Source of the DNA: Epichloe hybrida
Taxonomy: Eukaryota; Ascomycota; Sordariomycetes; Hypocreales; Clavicipitaceae
Length of the DNA: 64,000 nt
Direction of reading: 5' to 3'
Assembly: GCA_019022495.1 (NCBI GenBank)
Contig: JAFEKR010000001.1
Span: 1,178,001-1,242,000 of the forward strand
The notes under the pieces: model-generated
Seen by the model: the letters and a program-made list of their open reading frames with translations, nothing else
What the model was told of the DNA's origin: nothing
Database searches by the model: none
In this document: positions 24,031-36,600 of the stretch, in pieces
How the letters are laid out: the number at the start of each line of letters is the position of its first letter
Position numbering within the stretch: position 1 is the first letter of the stretch
Position numbers and translations under genes: made by a program

Positions 24031-24547
24031 ATTATAAAAGGGGGGAAAAATTAGTCTTTTTTATATTAACCCTAGACCCCTTAAGTAATCTAATATACTA
24101 TATATAAGTAATTTATAAATTATAATAATAACTATTAGCACTACTAAACATATATATACCTAATAGCTATAAACTTATAGTAACTATAATATAAGCTCTC
24201 TAGTTAGACTATTTAGAACTATAGTATTAGGTACTTTATTTATTTAAACTAATTATAAAAATTAATATAGGTTATCTATTTTTTTTTCTAGCTATATAAT
24301 AGGTAATAATATTTATTTTACTATATTAAAGCTATATATAGGCTACTATTTAGATATTACTAACTATAATAAGGGGGGTTATTTTTAATTAGTAGTATTA
24401 TTATTATTATTTCTTTTTATTTACCTATGTATTTAAATATAAGGTGCCTTATCTTATTTTCCTTATAAAGCTTTAATATAGTAACTATACCTTAAGTAAG
24501 TAACTTATTTTATAATTAAGGTTAATTATATATAGGGGAGATATTAT
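24031..24547 (+). mobile_element. Gypsy-1-type 3' tail joined to the LTR (internal deletion derivative)
   Basis: Colinear with 4672-5188 of Gypsy-1, from the GGGGGGAAAAA tract to the purine tract (TATATAGGGGAG). Together with 23797-24030 it looks like an element that lost gag-pol. The next bases, TGTCAGGG at 24548, stand where the 3' LTR should begin, but what follows does not resemble the family 1 LTR. Confidence 0.7.
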
Positions 24548-27500
24548 TGTCAGGGAGAGCTCCCTTGAAGCATAGGTTGTATGAGGGCAGCGCGCATTGA
24601 CAGGGATAAAACGCGAGGTTAGATATTAGTGGATACAATGTATTAGAAGTACCTCCGTAAACTAGTTATTACTATAGCACACTATATACCTTTTAGGTAC
24701 AAAAGTTAGGTACTATCTACACCTCTAATTAACCAAAATCAAACGCTTTTTATTATTTATTTACACCCTTACCTTAACAGTTATAAGCCTAGGAGGCTTT
24801 AATTGCTATTTTTATTAATTATTATTAAAGATATAAGCTCCGTTAAATATTATTAATTAACGCTTGCCTATATCACAAGATAATCACTCTTTTATTATAT
24901 TAATCAGTTAAAACCCTTATCCTACGCTCTAGTTAACTAATATATTCCCCTTTATAATATCTAAAGAAACTCTAAATATAGTGTTATTATTAGAGAAGGA
25001 TTAAATTAAGTGGTTTGCCTAGGTTAAGAACTACACGGAATTATATAGTGTTTAGGAGTATATTAACCCTAATAAGGTTAAATTACTTAAAGAACCTATA
25101 ATACCTACGTACCCCTAGAGGGGTTTATAACTAGAGATTACGCTAGATAACCCTAACGCTCTTAAAGATTAGAAGATTACTTATAAAGATATAAAGGACT
25201 AATTTAACTTTAAATATAAAGAGCTTTAATTTAACCTTATAAAGTATATAAACCTATTAAAGTAAATACTAAAGATTAAGGAGTATATTTATAAGACCCT
25301 TTTAAAGAATATATAAGACTCTCTTAACTTTAATACTAAAGTAAAGGAAAAGGAGTTAGTTTAATATTATACCTATAGGATACTTAAGCTTCTTTATAAT
25401 TAATATAAGCTAAACACTAAGAAAATACTTATCCTTATAGAGAATTACCTTAATAATTACTTATAAGCTAAAGGTACTTATAATTAGTATAAGTAAGCTA
25501 TAATAATAGAGATACTATAGAGGAATTATCTAGATCTTAAGACTTAATAAACTAAGGAGATAATACTATATAAGTTTATTATCCCTCTTTAAAGTAAATT
25601 TAAGGTATTCTAGAAGAAATAGAATAACTTACTTAATAAAAGAGAGAATAATAGCTTTCTTAAGGTAGTTAGCAAGTTTAAAAGAGACTATAAAGCTCCT
25701 TAGAGCTTAATAATAATAAAATTAGCTAATAATGCTATTACTACTAATAGATTAAATAGTTAGAATAGATTAGAGTAAAGGAAGTACCCTAGATACTCTA
25801 GTCACAACGTTTATAATATATTAAAGTAGTGGGAATCCTGTAATTTATTTAAAGCTCTTTATAAGCTAGAGGCTACTCCTAAGGACTAGGAAGTTAGGAA
25901 GAACTCTAAGGATAATATTAAGAGATACCTTAAGGAAAACCCATAAGAGAGATTAAAAGCTATAAGTTAAAAGCTAGAGAAAAGGGAGAAAAGCAGCAAT
26001 ATTATTATCCCCTTACAGAACCTAATAAATAACTTACTTATAGTAACTCTAGGAGAGAAGACTATAAATATATTATTATTTATACGCTTATAAAGCTCTT
26101 AACCTTTAAGGGAAGTTATATATTTAACTTTAAATACTATAGATAGCTCTAAAGGAAATTAGAACATAGTTATCTATAATTCTAAAGCTAATATTCACAT
26201 TTTTAATAACATTTATTAGTTTAAATAGTCTAAGTTTAACAAAACTATTATAACAGAGGTTAGAGCTAGAGGCATGATCTATATATCCTTAGGATAAGGA
26301 CTAGTCTATATATCTATTATAGATCTAGTATTATAAAGGCTAAGAAGGATTATAGTGTAAAGGCTTTACTAATTCTAGAATTCCACGTAAACCTAGTATT
26401 AGTAATAATTCTAATAAAGGCAAGGATCTATTAGAACTAGAAGAAGAGCTTCCTATTCTAAGGAAAGTATCCTATTACTAAGCTTTATAATATTAATAAG
26501 CTTTATATATTATCTATACTCTTAGATAACCTAAAAGAGGCCTATACTATAACTAGTAAAGCACTAAGACTACCTATAAAAGGAGATATAAAGCTTTAGC
26601 ATTAATAATATAGTTATCTAGGTAAGAAAGCCTTTATAAAGATTATAAACGCTACCCTTAGTATTAAATTAATAGGACCTAAGCTTATAAAGTGTAAGAT
26701 CTATGCTATAGGCAAAGCTAAGCGCTAGAGATTATAGGTTACACTAGAAGGGCTTCCTTAGGGACTTAGATATAGCCTTTTAGTTAATCTAGAGTATTAT
26801 AACTCTCCTTACTAAAATAGTAATTAGTATTAGTATATTTTTACATACCTTATAACCTTAATACATTTCTTCTATTTATTTAAGACTAAAGATAGAATTT
26901 ATAATAGCTTTTATATAATAATAGCATTCCTATATATATAATTTAGGGTTTTACTATGCTTTTTATATAGCGATATTAAAAAGGCTTTATTTATAGAGAG
27001 TATAAGAGATAAGATAGCCTTTACTAGTATTATAGTCTATAATTTAGCTCCCTTAATGCCTAGTTAGAATAGAAAGGCAAAGAGATCTAAGGGGGTAGTT
27101 AAGTAAAAGGCTTATATATTAAGCCTTAAAGCTTACCTTTCTTTAGAACTTAATAATAAAGTCTTTAATATAGTAGTTTATTTACTAAATAAAACACCCT
27201 TTAAATATTATAGGAATTAGGTTATACCCTATAAACTCTAGTAGAATTAGGCATGGAAAACAGTCCTAGCCTATTTATAGATATTAGAGGTTTAAAAGCC
27301 TTTAATTACATATCTATAAGCTTATAAATATAAGGCGTTTCTAATAATAATAAAGGCTCTAGAGTACGTTAAATCGCATAACGTAATACTATAGTTAGAG
27401 TAGAAAGCTTATATTAGATACCTTATTAGTTATAGAGGCAAGTTATAATATATTATATAGGTGCCTTTACTTTATAATTATAAGGTTATTATATTAGTAT

Positions 27501-28217
27501 GTATTTAGTTTAATAAGAACTCCTTCTTTAAGCTAGAAAAAGAGCTAGAATTAGCTTAATAGAAGAAAATATTAATAATTAAGTTACTTAAAGAGCTTAA
27601 AGCTAAAGACCTTAATAAGGAGATTAGTTAAGATCTTATTAGAATAAAGCTTAAAGAGAATAATCCTACCTCTTTACTATTAGCTATAGGCTAGGAAAAT
27701 AAGTAGTTTAAAGCAAAAACACCTCCTTATATAATAGGGGATAAAGAGGACCTTTCTAGTGCACTTTTAACCCCTCCTAACTTCTCTTAGAAGGCGCTAG
27801 TTACTATAGAGAACTTAGAGTTTTAGGTATAAGGTAATAATACGCTATTTTATAAGATTAATAAATTTATAAGTAAGGTAATAGCTAATTATATAGTAAC
27901 TACTATAGAGACTAGTGAATTTACTATAAAAGGTAGTAAGGCTATAGAGAATCACAGTCCCTATAATAATAGCATTAATATAAATAATATTATTACTAGG
28001 AAATATTAAAGAAAGGAAATAAGGAAAGCTAGGTAAGTATAGTTTTCTTTTGCTTTCTTAATAGTATTCTAAGGAACTTAATATAGTTTACATATTAAAG
28101 ATATGCCCCTAGAACCTATATATTATTATTAGGCAATGGCCTTAGCGTATTATAACTACTAGAAGGAAGCGATTATAAAGGAGCTTTTAAAGCTTTAATC
28201 CTTAAACTACTAGGAGA
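24548..28217 (+). mobile_element. Copia-2: 5' half of a Copia element, RT cut off at 28217
   Basis: A possible 5' LTR, 24548 to about 24779 (TGTCAGGG...TTAACA), is followed by a primer-site-like GTTATAAGCCTAG also found next to the Copia-4 LTR. From about 24.99 kb the plus strand can be read, with RIP stops, as gag, then an aspartic protease region (NSKANIHIFNN near 26185-26215), then a Copia integrase with LNKTPFKYYRNQ near 27190, and the start of RT (NYWKEA-like, near 28150). Everything after that is missing: the sequence stops at the terminus of the hAT element. Confidence 0.72.
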
Positions 28218-28440
28218 CAGAGGATTGTATTTAATTACAACTACAAATGTAATTGTGTAGTTGTAGTTGTAATAATTACAATTAATTACAACTACAACTA
28301 CAATTACAATTAATTACAAGATAGACTTTACAATTACAAATTAATTACAACTACAAGATAACAATTATAATTACAATTACAAATTAATTACAACTACAAG
28401 ATAACAATTATAATTACAATTACATAATTACATGTAATTA
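28218..28440. repeat. Left terminal and subterminal repeats of hAT-1
   Basis: After the CAGAGGATTGTA terminus come repeated TTACAACTACAA and ACAATTACAATTA motifs in both orientations. The mirror region is 33455-33635. Confidence 0.75.
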
Positions 28441-28469
28441 TTATAGTAATAATAGTTAATAGTAAAAAG

Positions 28470-28681
28470 TAAGTAATAGTAATAGTAATAGTAATAGTAA
28501 TAGTAATAGTAATAGTAATAGTAATAGTAATAGTAACAGTAATAGTAATAGTAATAGTAATAGTAATAGTAATAGTAATAGTAATAGTAATAGTAAAAAG
28601 TAAGTAATAGTAATAGTAATAGTAATAGTAATAGTAATAGTAATAGTAATAGTAATAGTAATAGTAACAGTAATAGTAATA
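28470..28681. repeat. (AGTAAT)n microsatellite
   Basis: More than thirty AGTAAT hexamers with a few AGTAAC variants, interrupted by AAAAAGTAAGTAAT near 28595. It lies between the left end of hAT-1 and the 3' end of its transposase pseudogene. Confidence 0.93.
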
Positions 28682-28714
28682 AATAAATTTCTATCTAAAT
28701 AATTAAGTAAAAGC

Positions 28715-31700
28715 TTATAAGTCTAAATCACTATTAGAATGACTAGAGGACTCTAGATCTGATAAATCTTGGGGATTTTCAGGATCTAAGTCTTCTTTAA
28801 AGTTAGATGAATTTAACTTAAAGCTATAATAGTTAAATAGGTTAGTATATTGCTTAATATTAGCAATATTATCCTCCTTTAGCTAATTCTTTAATAGTAA
28901 TAATTCCTTAATAATATGATGTTTTAGTTTTGTTTGGCGCTTAGTAATAATATTTCCTCTCTGGTTAAACTAGCTTTCTATAGCACTAGAGGTAGCAGGA
29001 ATTGCTAGGTATTTCCTAGCTAATATACTTAAAATAGGGAAAGATATAATATTTCTTTCCTACTATTTAAATATATCTTCCTATAAATAGTTAGTAAGTA
29101 AAATATATAATATAATATATAAAAAGAGAAAACTTACCTTATTATCCATTAAATTAAGCCCTAAATAGCTAGAAATTTCGTTTTTTCTAGTCTTTTGTAT
29201 AGCCTTATCCCTTTTATTTATAAATAATCCTTTATAAAGCTTTATACTAGGTTTTGGCCTAGGATTATTAAAGGTTCTAGGTAAAGGATTAGAACCACTA
29301 ATTTCTACTGAAAATTGGCTTTTCTGTGTTAGTTATGGCCCTTCTAGGCCTTCTGAATTAGAAAGACTATCTATCTCTAAATTATTAAATTTAGAGATAG
29401 AATTCTGTTTTTCTTTAAATAATGTATAGGTTCTAAAAGAAGATTAGTAACTTAATATAGATATTATAAGTTTATAAGGTAAAATATAATACTTACTCTT
29501 TATATTCTTTTTGTAAATCTAAAAGAAGTAATTTAATCTTTAGTTATTTAACCATTAATGTCTTTTTAATTGTAGCTAGATTTAGCCTAGGGTCTAATAA
29601 CATTGCAAATAAATAAGGTTTATAAAAATTATAGTTACTTTCTATATCTTTAGGAAAGTAATTCTATAACTTTTGTAAACCAATATTTAAGCAATTAATA
29701 AAGACCTAGCTAAATGGAGCATATGAATGTTTCTAAAGGTATATTAGTAATAATAAACACTAATTAAGTAATAGAAAGATATAACTTATATCATTTTTAT
29801 AAGCAATTTAGTCTTCTTTTATATTATTAAGATATTTATATCTCCTAATAATAAAAATAGGGACTAACCCTAATGTATTATATCTTTGACTTTGTAATAT
29901 AATAGTAGGTTCATAAAAAACCTCTAATATACTGCTTAAAGTTACTAAATTATCCTATTCTTAGGTTAAAGGCATAGTATCTTTTAAAGCAGCAATATTA
30001 GTATACTTATTTAATAGATTAATAGCTTCTTTTAACTCTAAAGAAGTATTAATTATTAAATAAGTAGAGTTCTATCTTGTTTTATTTGCTAGTTAAAAAG
30101 TTAGTATAATATTATAATTAAATTAAATAGAAAACTAACTTACTAAGTGGAATTTTTGTAATATTATTATTTTTAGCTATAAGACTAAGTCTTTTAGCTT
30201 CTTTTAAAGCTTTAAGCCATTTTTTATGAATTACTTGATTATTTTTAATAATAATAGCAATTCTTTTAAGCTTTCCTAATAAACCTTATAAAAAGGTTAG
30301 TTAGTTAATAAATATAATATTATAATTTGGTTTAACTTACCTTTAACAAAGGATTTAAATAGTTTTCCCTTAGGTTAATTTTTAATAGCTTGAAATTCTT
30401 TGATAGAATAATGTAAATATTCGCTATTTTTAAATTCCTCTAAATTCTCGGAGGAGGATGTTAAATTTATAAATTTTATAATAATATCCTTAGCAATAAT
30501 ATTAAGGATATGTGCTATACATCGAATATTATGAGGTTTAATAATAATATTATTATAATTCTTATTAATATAAGAAGTTATAAATGTATTATTATTAGAA
30601 CCATTATCTCTAGTAAAGCTTAAGAATACGTTAGCATATTAAAATTCATTATACTAAGTAGTAAACTTACCTTATAATATTCTTAGCTTCTAAATTATAG
30701 TTAAGAAGTAAGTTATTAAAGCATTTCTAAATATAAGCTTCACTATGTGAGCTAGAGAGATATTTAAAGCCTGATTATATTAGCTTAATAACTTTAGAAG
30801 TTTAAATATAAAAAGTAAACTTACCTAAAAGCTTATATTCAAGCTTAAAATTAGGGTTAAGCTAACTAGCTAAAACTCCTAAATAAGATTTCAAATTAGT
30901 TAAGGTCCAAATATCTAATTAAATAGATATAGACCCTAGGTTTAATGTTTAGTAATTTAGCTAAGAAATAAGTTCCTTTTTAGAAGTATTATATAAAGAA
31001 TAAACTCTTTGTATAATACTTCTATAACTTAGTAAAGAAACCTTATTCTCATTGCTTAGATTTAATTAGCTTAGAGTTAATAGTAATAAAAGAAAATAAG
31101 TTACTTACCTAGAATAATAAGATAATAGTTCTTTAAAAGAGCTACTATCTATTACGTTAAAAGCTAGGTTATTTTGTAACATAAACCTAATAACTAAAGT
31201 AATAGCTTTTTCTGGTAAAAACTCTTCAGAAAGAGTATTATTTTAATGTCGTTTTTTCGAAATAAAGTTCGTTATAGAAGATTGATCATCTGTTATTACT
31301 ATTTCTGTAATTTCAGGCACTAAATATATATTAGATAATAGGATTATTATAAGAAAAAGGGTTTATAACTTACTAATAATCTTATTAGGTTCTTTTTCAT
31401 TAAATAAAGAAGTAGCAATATTTTTATGCTTAAATTTGTAGTGTTAAACCCTATTAGATACTTAGAAATAATTAATTTTTGTTTTAAAGCTAAAAGAATA
31501 ATTAGGTTAAGTATAATAGCCTATAATAACCCTATCCTTATTAGGAATTATCTTAGATAATTCAAAATTAAATAGGTTATGAGTATAGATATAGGCTCTT
31601 GTACTAAACACATAATTATCCTGATTTTCAGGGAGTTTTTTGTAAGAGCCTAAGTGGCTAGGTTCTGAGTTATTATCAGAAAGAGCAAAAGAAGAATCTA

Positions 31701-31716
31701 AGGTTAATTAGGTTAT
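28715..31716 (-). pseudogene. hAT transposase, nine exons, lightly RIP-mutated
   Basis: The enzyme would cut and paste the element by a DDE reaction in the nucleus. Eight introns of 47-64 nt restore one frame: 31320-31373, 31055-31108, 30771-30824, 30610-30670, 30285-30340, 30089-30143, 29433-29496 and 29091-29137. All have GTAAGT donors, and most have a CTAAC/CTAAT branch site. Seen are an N-terminal region possibly derived from a BED-type finger, LDIWT (first catalytic Asp) near 30920, RDNGSNNNT (second Asp) near 30600 with HNIRCIAHILN downstream, and the C-terminal dimerisation motif ARKYLAIPATSSA near 29010. It ends SDLDL, TAA at 28715. The presumed start codon is ATA at 31716, a TG to TA change from ATG. 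Only a few in-frame TAG/TAA remain, far fewer than in the neighbouring retroelements. Confidence 0.8.
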
Positions 31717-31912
31717 TTTAAAGATAAATAAGGGTAGTTATAAGCTTATGATAAAAAGGGAATTATTCTTTAATAGTTTAAGAAAAAGGTAAAATAGATA
31801 AAAAGAGAGGATTTACTTGTATTATATAGAAAAGTAAATCTAGAATAATTACAAATCTTAAATGAAATAACTATAGCTAGAATATTCTAAATTTGCTATC
31901 TATAGCTTAATT

Positions 31913-32231
31913 TGCCACTACCTCACTTTAATTCTCGTATTGATAGCCTGATTTGCCACTGCCTCACTTTAATTCTTGTATTAATAGCTTGATTTGCCAC
32001 TGCCCCACTTTAATTCTTATATTAATAGCTTAATTTGCCACTGCCTCACTTTAATTCTTGTATTAATAGCCTAATTCACTACTGCCTCACTTTAATTCTT
32101 GTATTAATAGCCTAATTTGCCACTGCCTCACTTTAATTCTCGTATTAATAGCCTAATTTGCTACTACCCTACTTTAATTCTTATATTAATAGCTTGATTT
32201 GTCACTACCCTATTTTAATTCTAGTATTTAC
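31913..32231. repeat. 41-bp minisatellite (about 8 copies) in hAT-1
   Basis: A unit of the form TAGCTTGATTTGCCACTGCC plus CCACTTTAATTCTTATATTAA is repeated head to tail with point differences, mostly C/T and G/A. It lies 200 bp upstream of the transposase start, so it may affect its promoter. There are no spacers, so it is not a CRISPR array. Confidence 0.9.
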
Positions 32232-32251
32232 TATATTATTTTACGTTACTT

Positions 32252-33000
32252 ATTATAGTAATAGCTTAAAATAGCTTAAAATAGCTTATAATAGCTTATA
32301 ATAGCTTATAATAGCTTATAATAGCTTATAATAGCTTATAATAGCTTATATTACTAATATTATTTATATTACTAATATTATTTATATTACTAATATTATT
32401 TATATTACTAATATTATTTATATTACTAATATTATATTACTAATATTATTTATATTAATATTATTTATATTACTAATATTACTAATATTACTTATATTAC
32501 TAATATTACTTATATTACTTATATTACTTATATTACTTATAATATTACTAGTGTTAAAGTTTAATTAAAAATAAATAACTAATAAATAATTTAAATATAA
32601 AAACTAGTAAGTATAAGTAAATTACTATAGAAAAAGCTTAACTTTTTAATTATTTAGTATTTTAAGATTTTTTAAAATATTAATAAAATAAAATTCTTTT
32701 CTCTTTTTTATTTTTAAAAATTCTAATATATTAATTAATAGTACTATTAATAAGTAAATAATATACTATATAAGACTTACTTTTTAAAAGACTATATAAC
32801 TAAGTAAATAAGCTATATATAATATAATTTATTAAACTAACTTTTAAAGCTTATTTTCTATTATCTTTAAGATTAAAGAAATTATATTAAATATATTTAT
32901 TATATTTATTATTAAATATTTAAGTTATTTTAAAGTAACTTTTCTACGTATTTTTACTAATTCTTTTTCTAGAAAAACCTTAAAAGTTAATATAATTGTT
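32252..33000. repeat. AT-rich module shared by hAT-1 and family A elements
   Basis: ATAGCTTATA repeats (32262-32345), then TTACTAATATTATTTATA repeats (32345-32545), then AGTGTTAAAGTTTAAT and about 150 bp of AT-rich sequence. The same order occurs at 49470-49790 in copy 3 and, inverted, in copies 1 and 2. The match includes the non-repetitive part following AGTGTTAAAG, so it is homology and not just simple-sequence resemblance. Confidence 0.75.
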
Positions 33001-33635
33001 TATAATTTTAATAAAATAGCTAAGTAACTAGGAATTCCTATTTTATATAAATTTAAATATTCTCTTAATAATAAGATAATAATACATATTTATATAATAT
33101 TATTAGAATTTTAGTCTTATTTATATATAATAAAAAATAATTTCTTTAGGGTATATACTATATTAAAAGTAAAAAAAGTATATTAAAAAGAATAGTAAAT
33201 CTAAAAAAAAAGATATTAAAGTAAATAAACCTATAGTATATATAAAAAAAACAGGCTATAAGATAAGACTAAAAGATTCTATATTTAGCTACTATATACC
33301 TATAATTAGCTTAATAGTCTAAATTAGCTTAGACTATAAAATATTATAACTAAATAACTAAATTATAAAAGAAAATAAGCGTAATATTAAGTTTATAAAG
33401 AAAAATCCAAAGAAAAATATATCTTAATTATATATAAGTTTTCTATTTTTAGTAACAATTACATGTAATTATGTAGTTGTAGTTGTAATTAATTTTAATT
33501 ATTACAACTACAATTATAATTAATTACATGTAGTTAACAATTACAATTAATTAATTACACCCTAGTAACAGTTACAACTACAATTACAAGGTACCCCCTA
33601 AAAACTACATTAATTACACTACATACAATTGTCTG

Positions 33636-36600
33636 CGCTTACATAAGAATTAGGATAAGTCTAAACTAATGCTCCCTTAGGGACTGTTATATAATATACT
33701 AAGGGACTAGCTTCTAGAGGTTAGGTGCTAGATTATAGACTTAATAAATAAGGGTTAAATCTATACTAGCTTATTATTAGCTATAGCTTTAGTTCTCCTT
33801 ATTAAAAAGGCTAATAGGGGTTAGCGCTTTTGCGTAAACTACCACGCTCTTAATAAGATAATAATATAGGATTACTATTCTCTCCTATTAATTAAGAAAA
33901 CACTTTATTCTTTATTCTAGGCACACTAGTTTATAAAGGTAAATATTTATATAGTATTTTATAAGCTATAGATTACTAAGGGCTAGGAGCACCTAATAGC
34001 GTTTTAAACTAAGTTTAGGCTATTTAAGTAGCTAGTTTGCTCCTTTAGCCTAGCTAGCACACTAGTAATATTTTAATATTATATTAATAAGTCCTTAGGG
34101 GATATATTAGAGGACTTTATTATAGTGTACTTAGATAATATCTTAGTTTACTTAGGGGGATTAAGGAAAGACTATATAGCTAAGGTCTAGTTAATATTAG
34201 GCTACCTAAGGGCTATAGGTTTATACTTAGACCTTAATAAGTTTATATTTATAGTAAAGGAGGTTTAATACCTAGGATATATTAGTATAGTAAGTTATTT
34301 TATTTATTTAGACTTAGTAAAGGTTATAGCTATTAGGGAGTAAGTAGCCCTAATAAAACTTTAGGGGTTTATAGCTTCCTAGGGTTTGCTAACTTTTATT
34401 ATAACTTTATTAGTAACTTTTTAGAACTAGTAGCGCTACTAATATAATTAACTAAGAGGAATATCCCTCCCTAATAAGGACCTAAAGAGAATAATGCCTT
34501 TAATAGGCTAAAAGATACCTTTATTATATACCTAGTACTAGTATAATAGGACTTAGATCTCCTTATAGTAGTAAAAGCTAATTATTTAGGAATAGCTATT
34601 AGAGAATACCTTTCCTAGTAAGGCTAGGATAGTATTATATACCTAGTTACTTACTACTTTACTAGCCTTATAACCTTATAAAAGAACTATATAATTTATA
34701 ATAAGGAATTATTAGCTATTATCTTATACCTTAAGGCATAGTTAGCTAAGCTATAAGGCATTTCTAGTCTATTTATAATCTATATAAACTATAAGAACCT
34801 AAAGTACTTTATAACTCCCTAGTTAATATTAGAATAGTAAGCTTAATAGGCAAATATACTTATGCTATTTAATTTTTACCTTTAGTATAAACCTAGTATA
34901 TAGGTATAGTAGCCTAATGCTCTTTCTTAAAGGGAATAAAACTAGGAAAGGGTAACCTTTAGAATAGGATATATCCTATAACCTATTACTATTATATAGC
35001 TCTTACTAACACTAGATAAATAGTGGGATAATAGTAATATAGTATTACTACTAGCTAGTAAGGTTCTCTTTATTACTAAATACCTTTAGACCTTATAAAA
35101 CTAGGCTATTATCTCTAACCTTATATATAGTATTTAATTAAGGGCTATCTAGGAAAGGGCCTAGAGGTTTCCTATTAAGGTACTTATAAGAGAATAGGTA
35201 GTAAATTATTTTATAAGCACTTATAGGGTGCTCTAGTTTAGGGGCTATACCTAGGTCCTAGTGTAGGAGCCTCTTATAATAACCTTAATATAGTAATACT
35301 ATAATTTACTAGTAGTAAGGCACCTAGGCTATAATACCACATTCTAAATCTTATAATAGTAGTTTTACTAGGATAGGATATTATAAGATATTACTAGGTT
35401 TATTTATAACTATTATTACTATAGTAGTTATAAGAGCTATTAATAATACTAGGGCTTACTAAAGCCTTTACCTATCCCTAACTAGTTTTAGTTATAGATC
35501 TTTATTAACTTTATAATAAACTTACTAGCACTATCCCTAGAAAAGCTATAATACCTAATAGTTATTATAGATTAACTCTTTAAATTTATTTAGCTTAAGG
35601 CTATAACTTCTATAAGAGCTAAGGAATATATAAAGAGGTTTAAAATAGTTTAGTAATAGTTTAAGGGGTTTTCTTAATTAATTATTATAAATTATAGTTT
35701 AGATTAGTTAGGAAAGTTTTAGATAATATTATACTCCTTAGTTAGGATTAATTAGTTACTTTTTATATTATATTACTTATAGACTAATAGTAGTATAAAG
35801 TAAGTAAACTAAGAGATATAGGTAATACTATATATTATAGTCTTTTTCTTATAGTTTAACTAGCTAGAATATCTAGTAGCTTACTAGCTTATAATTAATA
35901 ATAGGCTATTTTCTATAATAGGAGTTAGCCTAAATAAGCTACTATATAGCTATAACCTAGAGCTAGTCTAGTTACTACTAGATAAGTTTACTTCTATAAT
36001 AACACTAAAGAGATAAGTAATATAGTTTCTTAAGCACCTTTAGGAAGGTACTTATCTAGTATAAGCTATAATAGCCTATATATAATAATAGTAATAAGAC
36101 ACTATATTTACTTTATATTAACTAGTAAAATAGTTTTAGGTTAAAGATAAAGTATAGCTTTTACTTAAAAATATTAAAACTAACTACCCCTTATAGAAAC
36201 TTAATTAGGTAATAGTAAAGTATATAGTTATAAAAGTCCTAATATTACTTATAGTATAGCTTAATATCCTAAGAGGTATTTACCTAGTATTTTACGTAAA
36301 CCTTATTAAATATATTATAAAGGACCCTCTCCCTAGTTAAAAGCTTTAGGACTCCTATCTAGGACTAGAATAAGTCCTTATAAAGGGTAATAATAAACTT
36401 ATTAAGGAATATTAGGTTAAGTAAATCCTAGTGGCTTAAAATACTCTAGGCTAAGGTAAGAGATATAATATACTTATTAAGTAAGTAAGCTATATATAGC
36501 CTATATAAGAACTATTAGAGAATATATTATAAATATAAGCCCTTAATAAGTTTAAGGTAAAATAAGGAGATATATAATATAATAATAAACTAAATTAATT

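Larger units (their letters stand above)
28218..33635 (-). mobile_element. hAT-1: near-complete hAT transposon with intron-containing transposase
   Basis: The ends are CAGAGGATTGTA (28218) and, inverted, CAGACAATTGTA (33635), a 12-bp imperfect terminal repeat. Both are followed by subterminal arrays of TTACAACTACAA/CAATTACAATTA motifs (28230-28440 and 33455-33630), typical of hAT transposase binding regions. The transposase pseudogene is on the minus strand (28715-31716). Upstream of it lie a 41-bp minisatellite and an AT-rich module shared with family A elements (32250-33000). No 8-bp duplication is seen: CTAGGAGA on the left, CGCTTACA on the right. The two flanks belong to different elements (Copia-2 and Gypsy-2). 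Confidence 0.82.

Noticed and set aside
31913..32231. CRISPR-like regular array
   Set aside because: Contiguous 41-bp tandem repeats without spacers, in a fungal transposon.
28210..33643. 8-bp target duplication for hAT-1
   Set aside because: CTAGGAGA and CGCTTACA do not match, even allowing for RIP-type changes.
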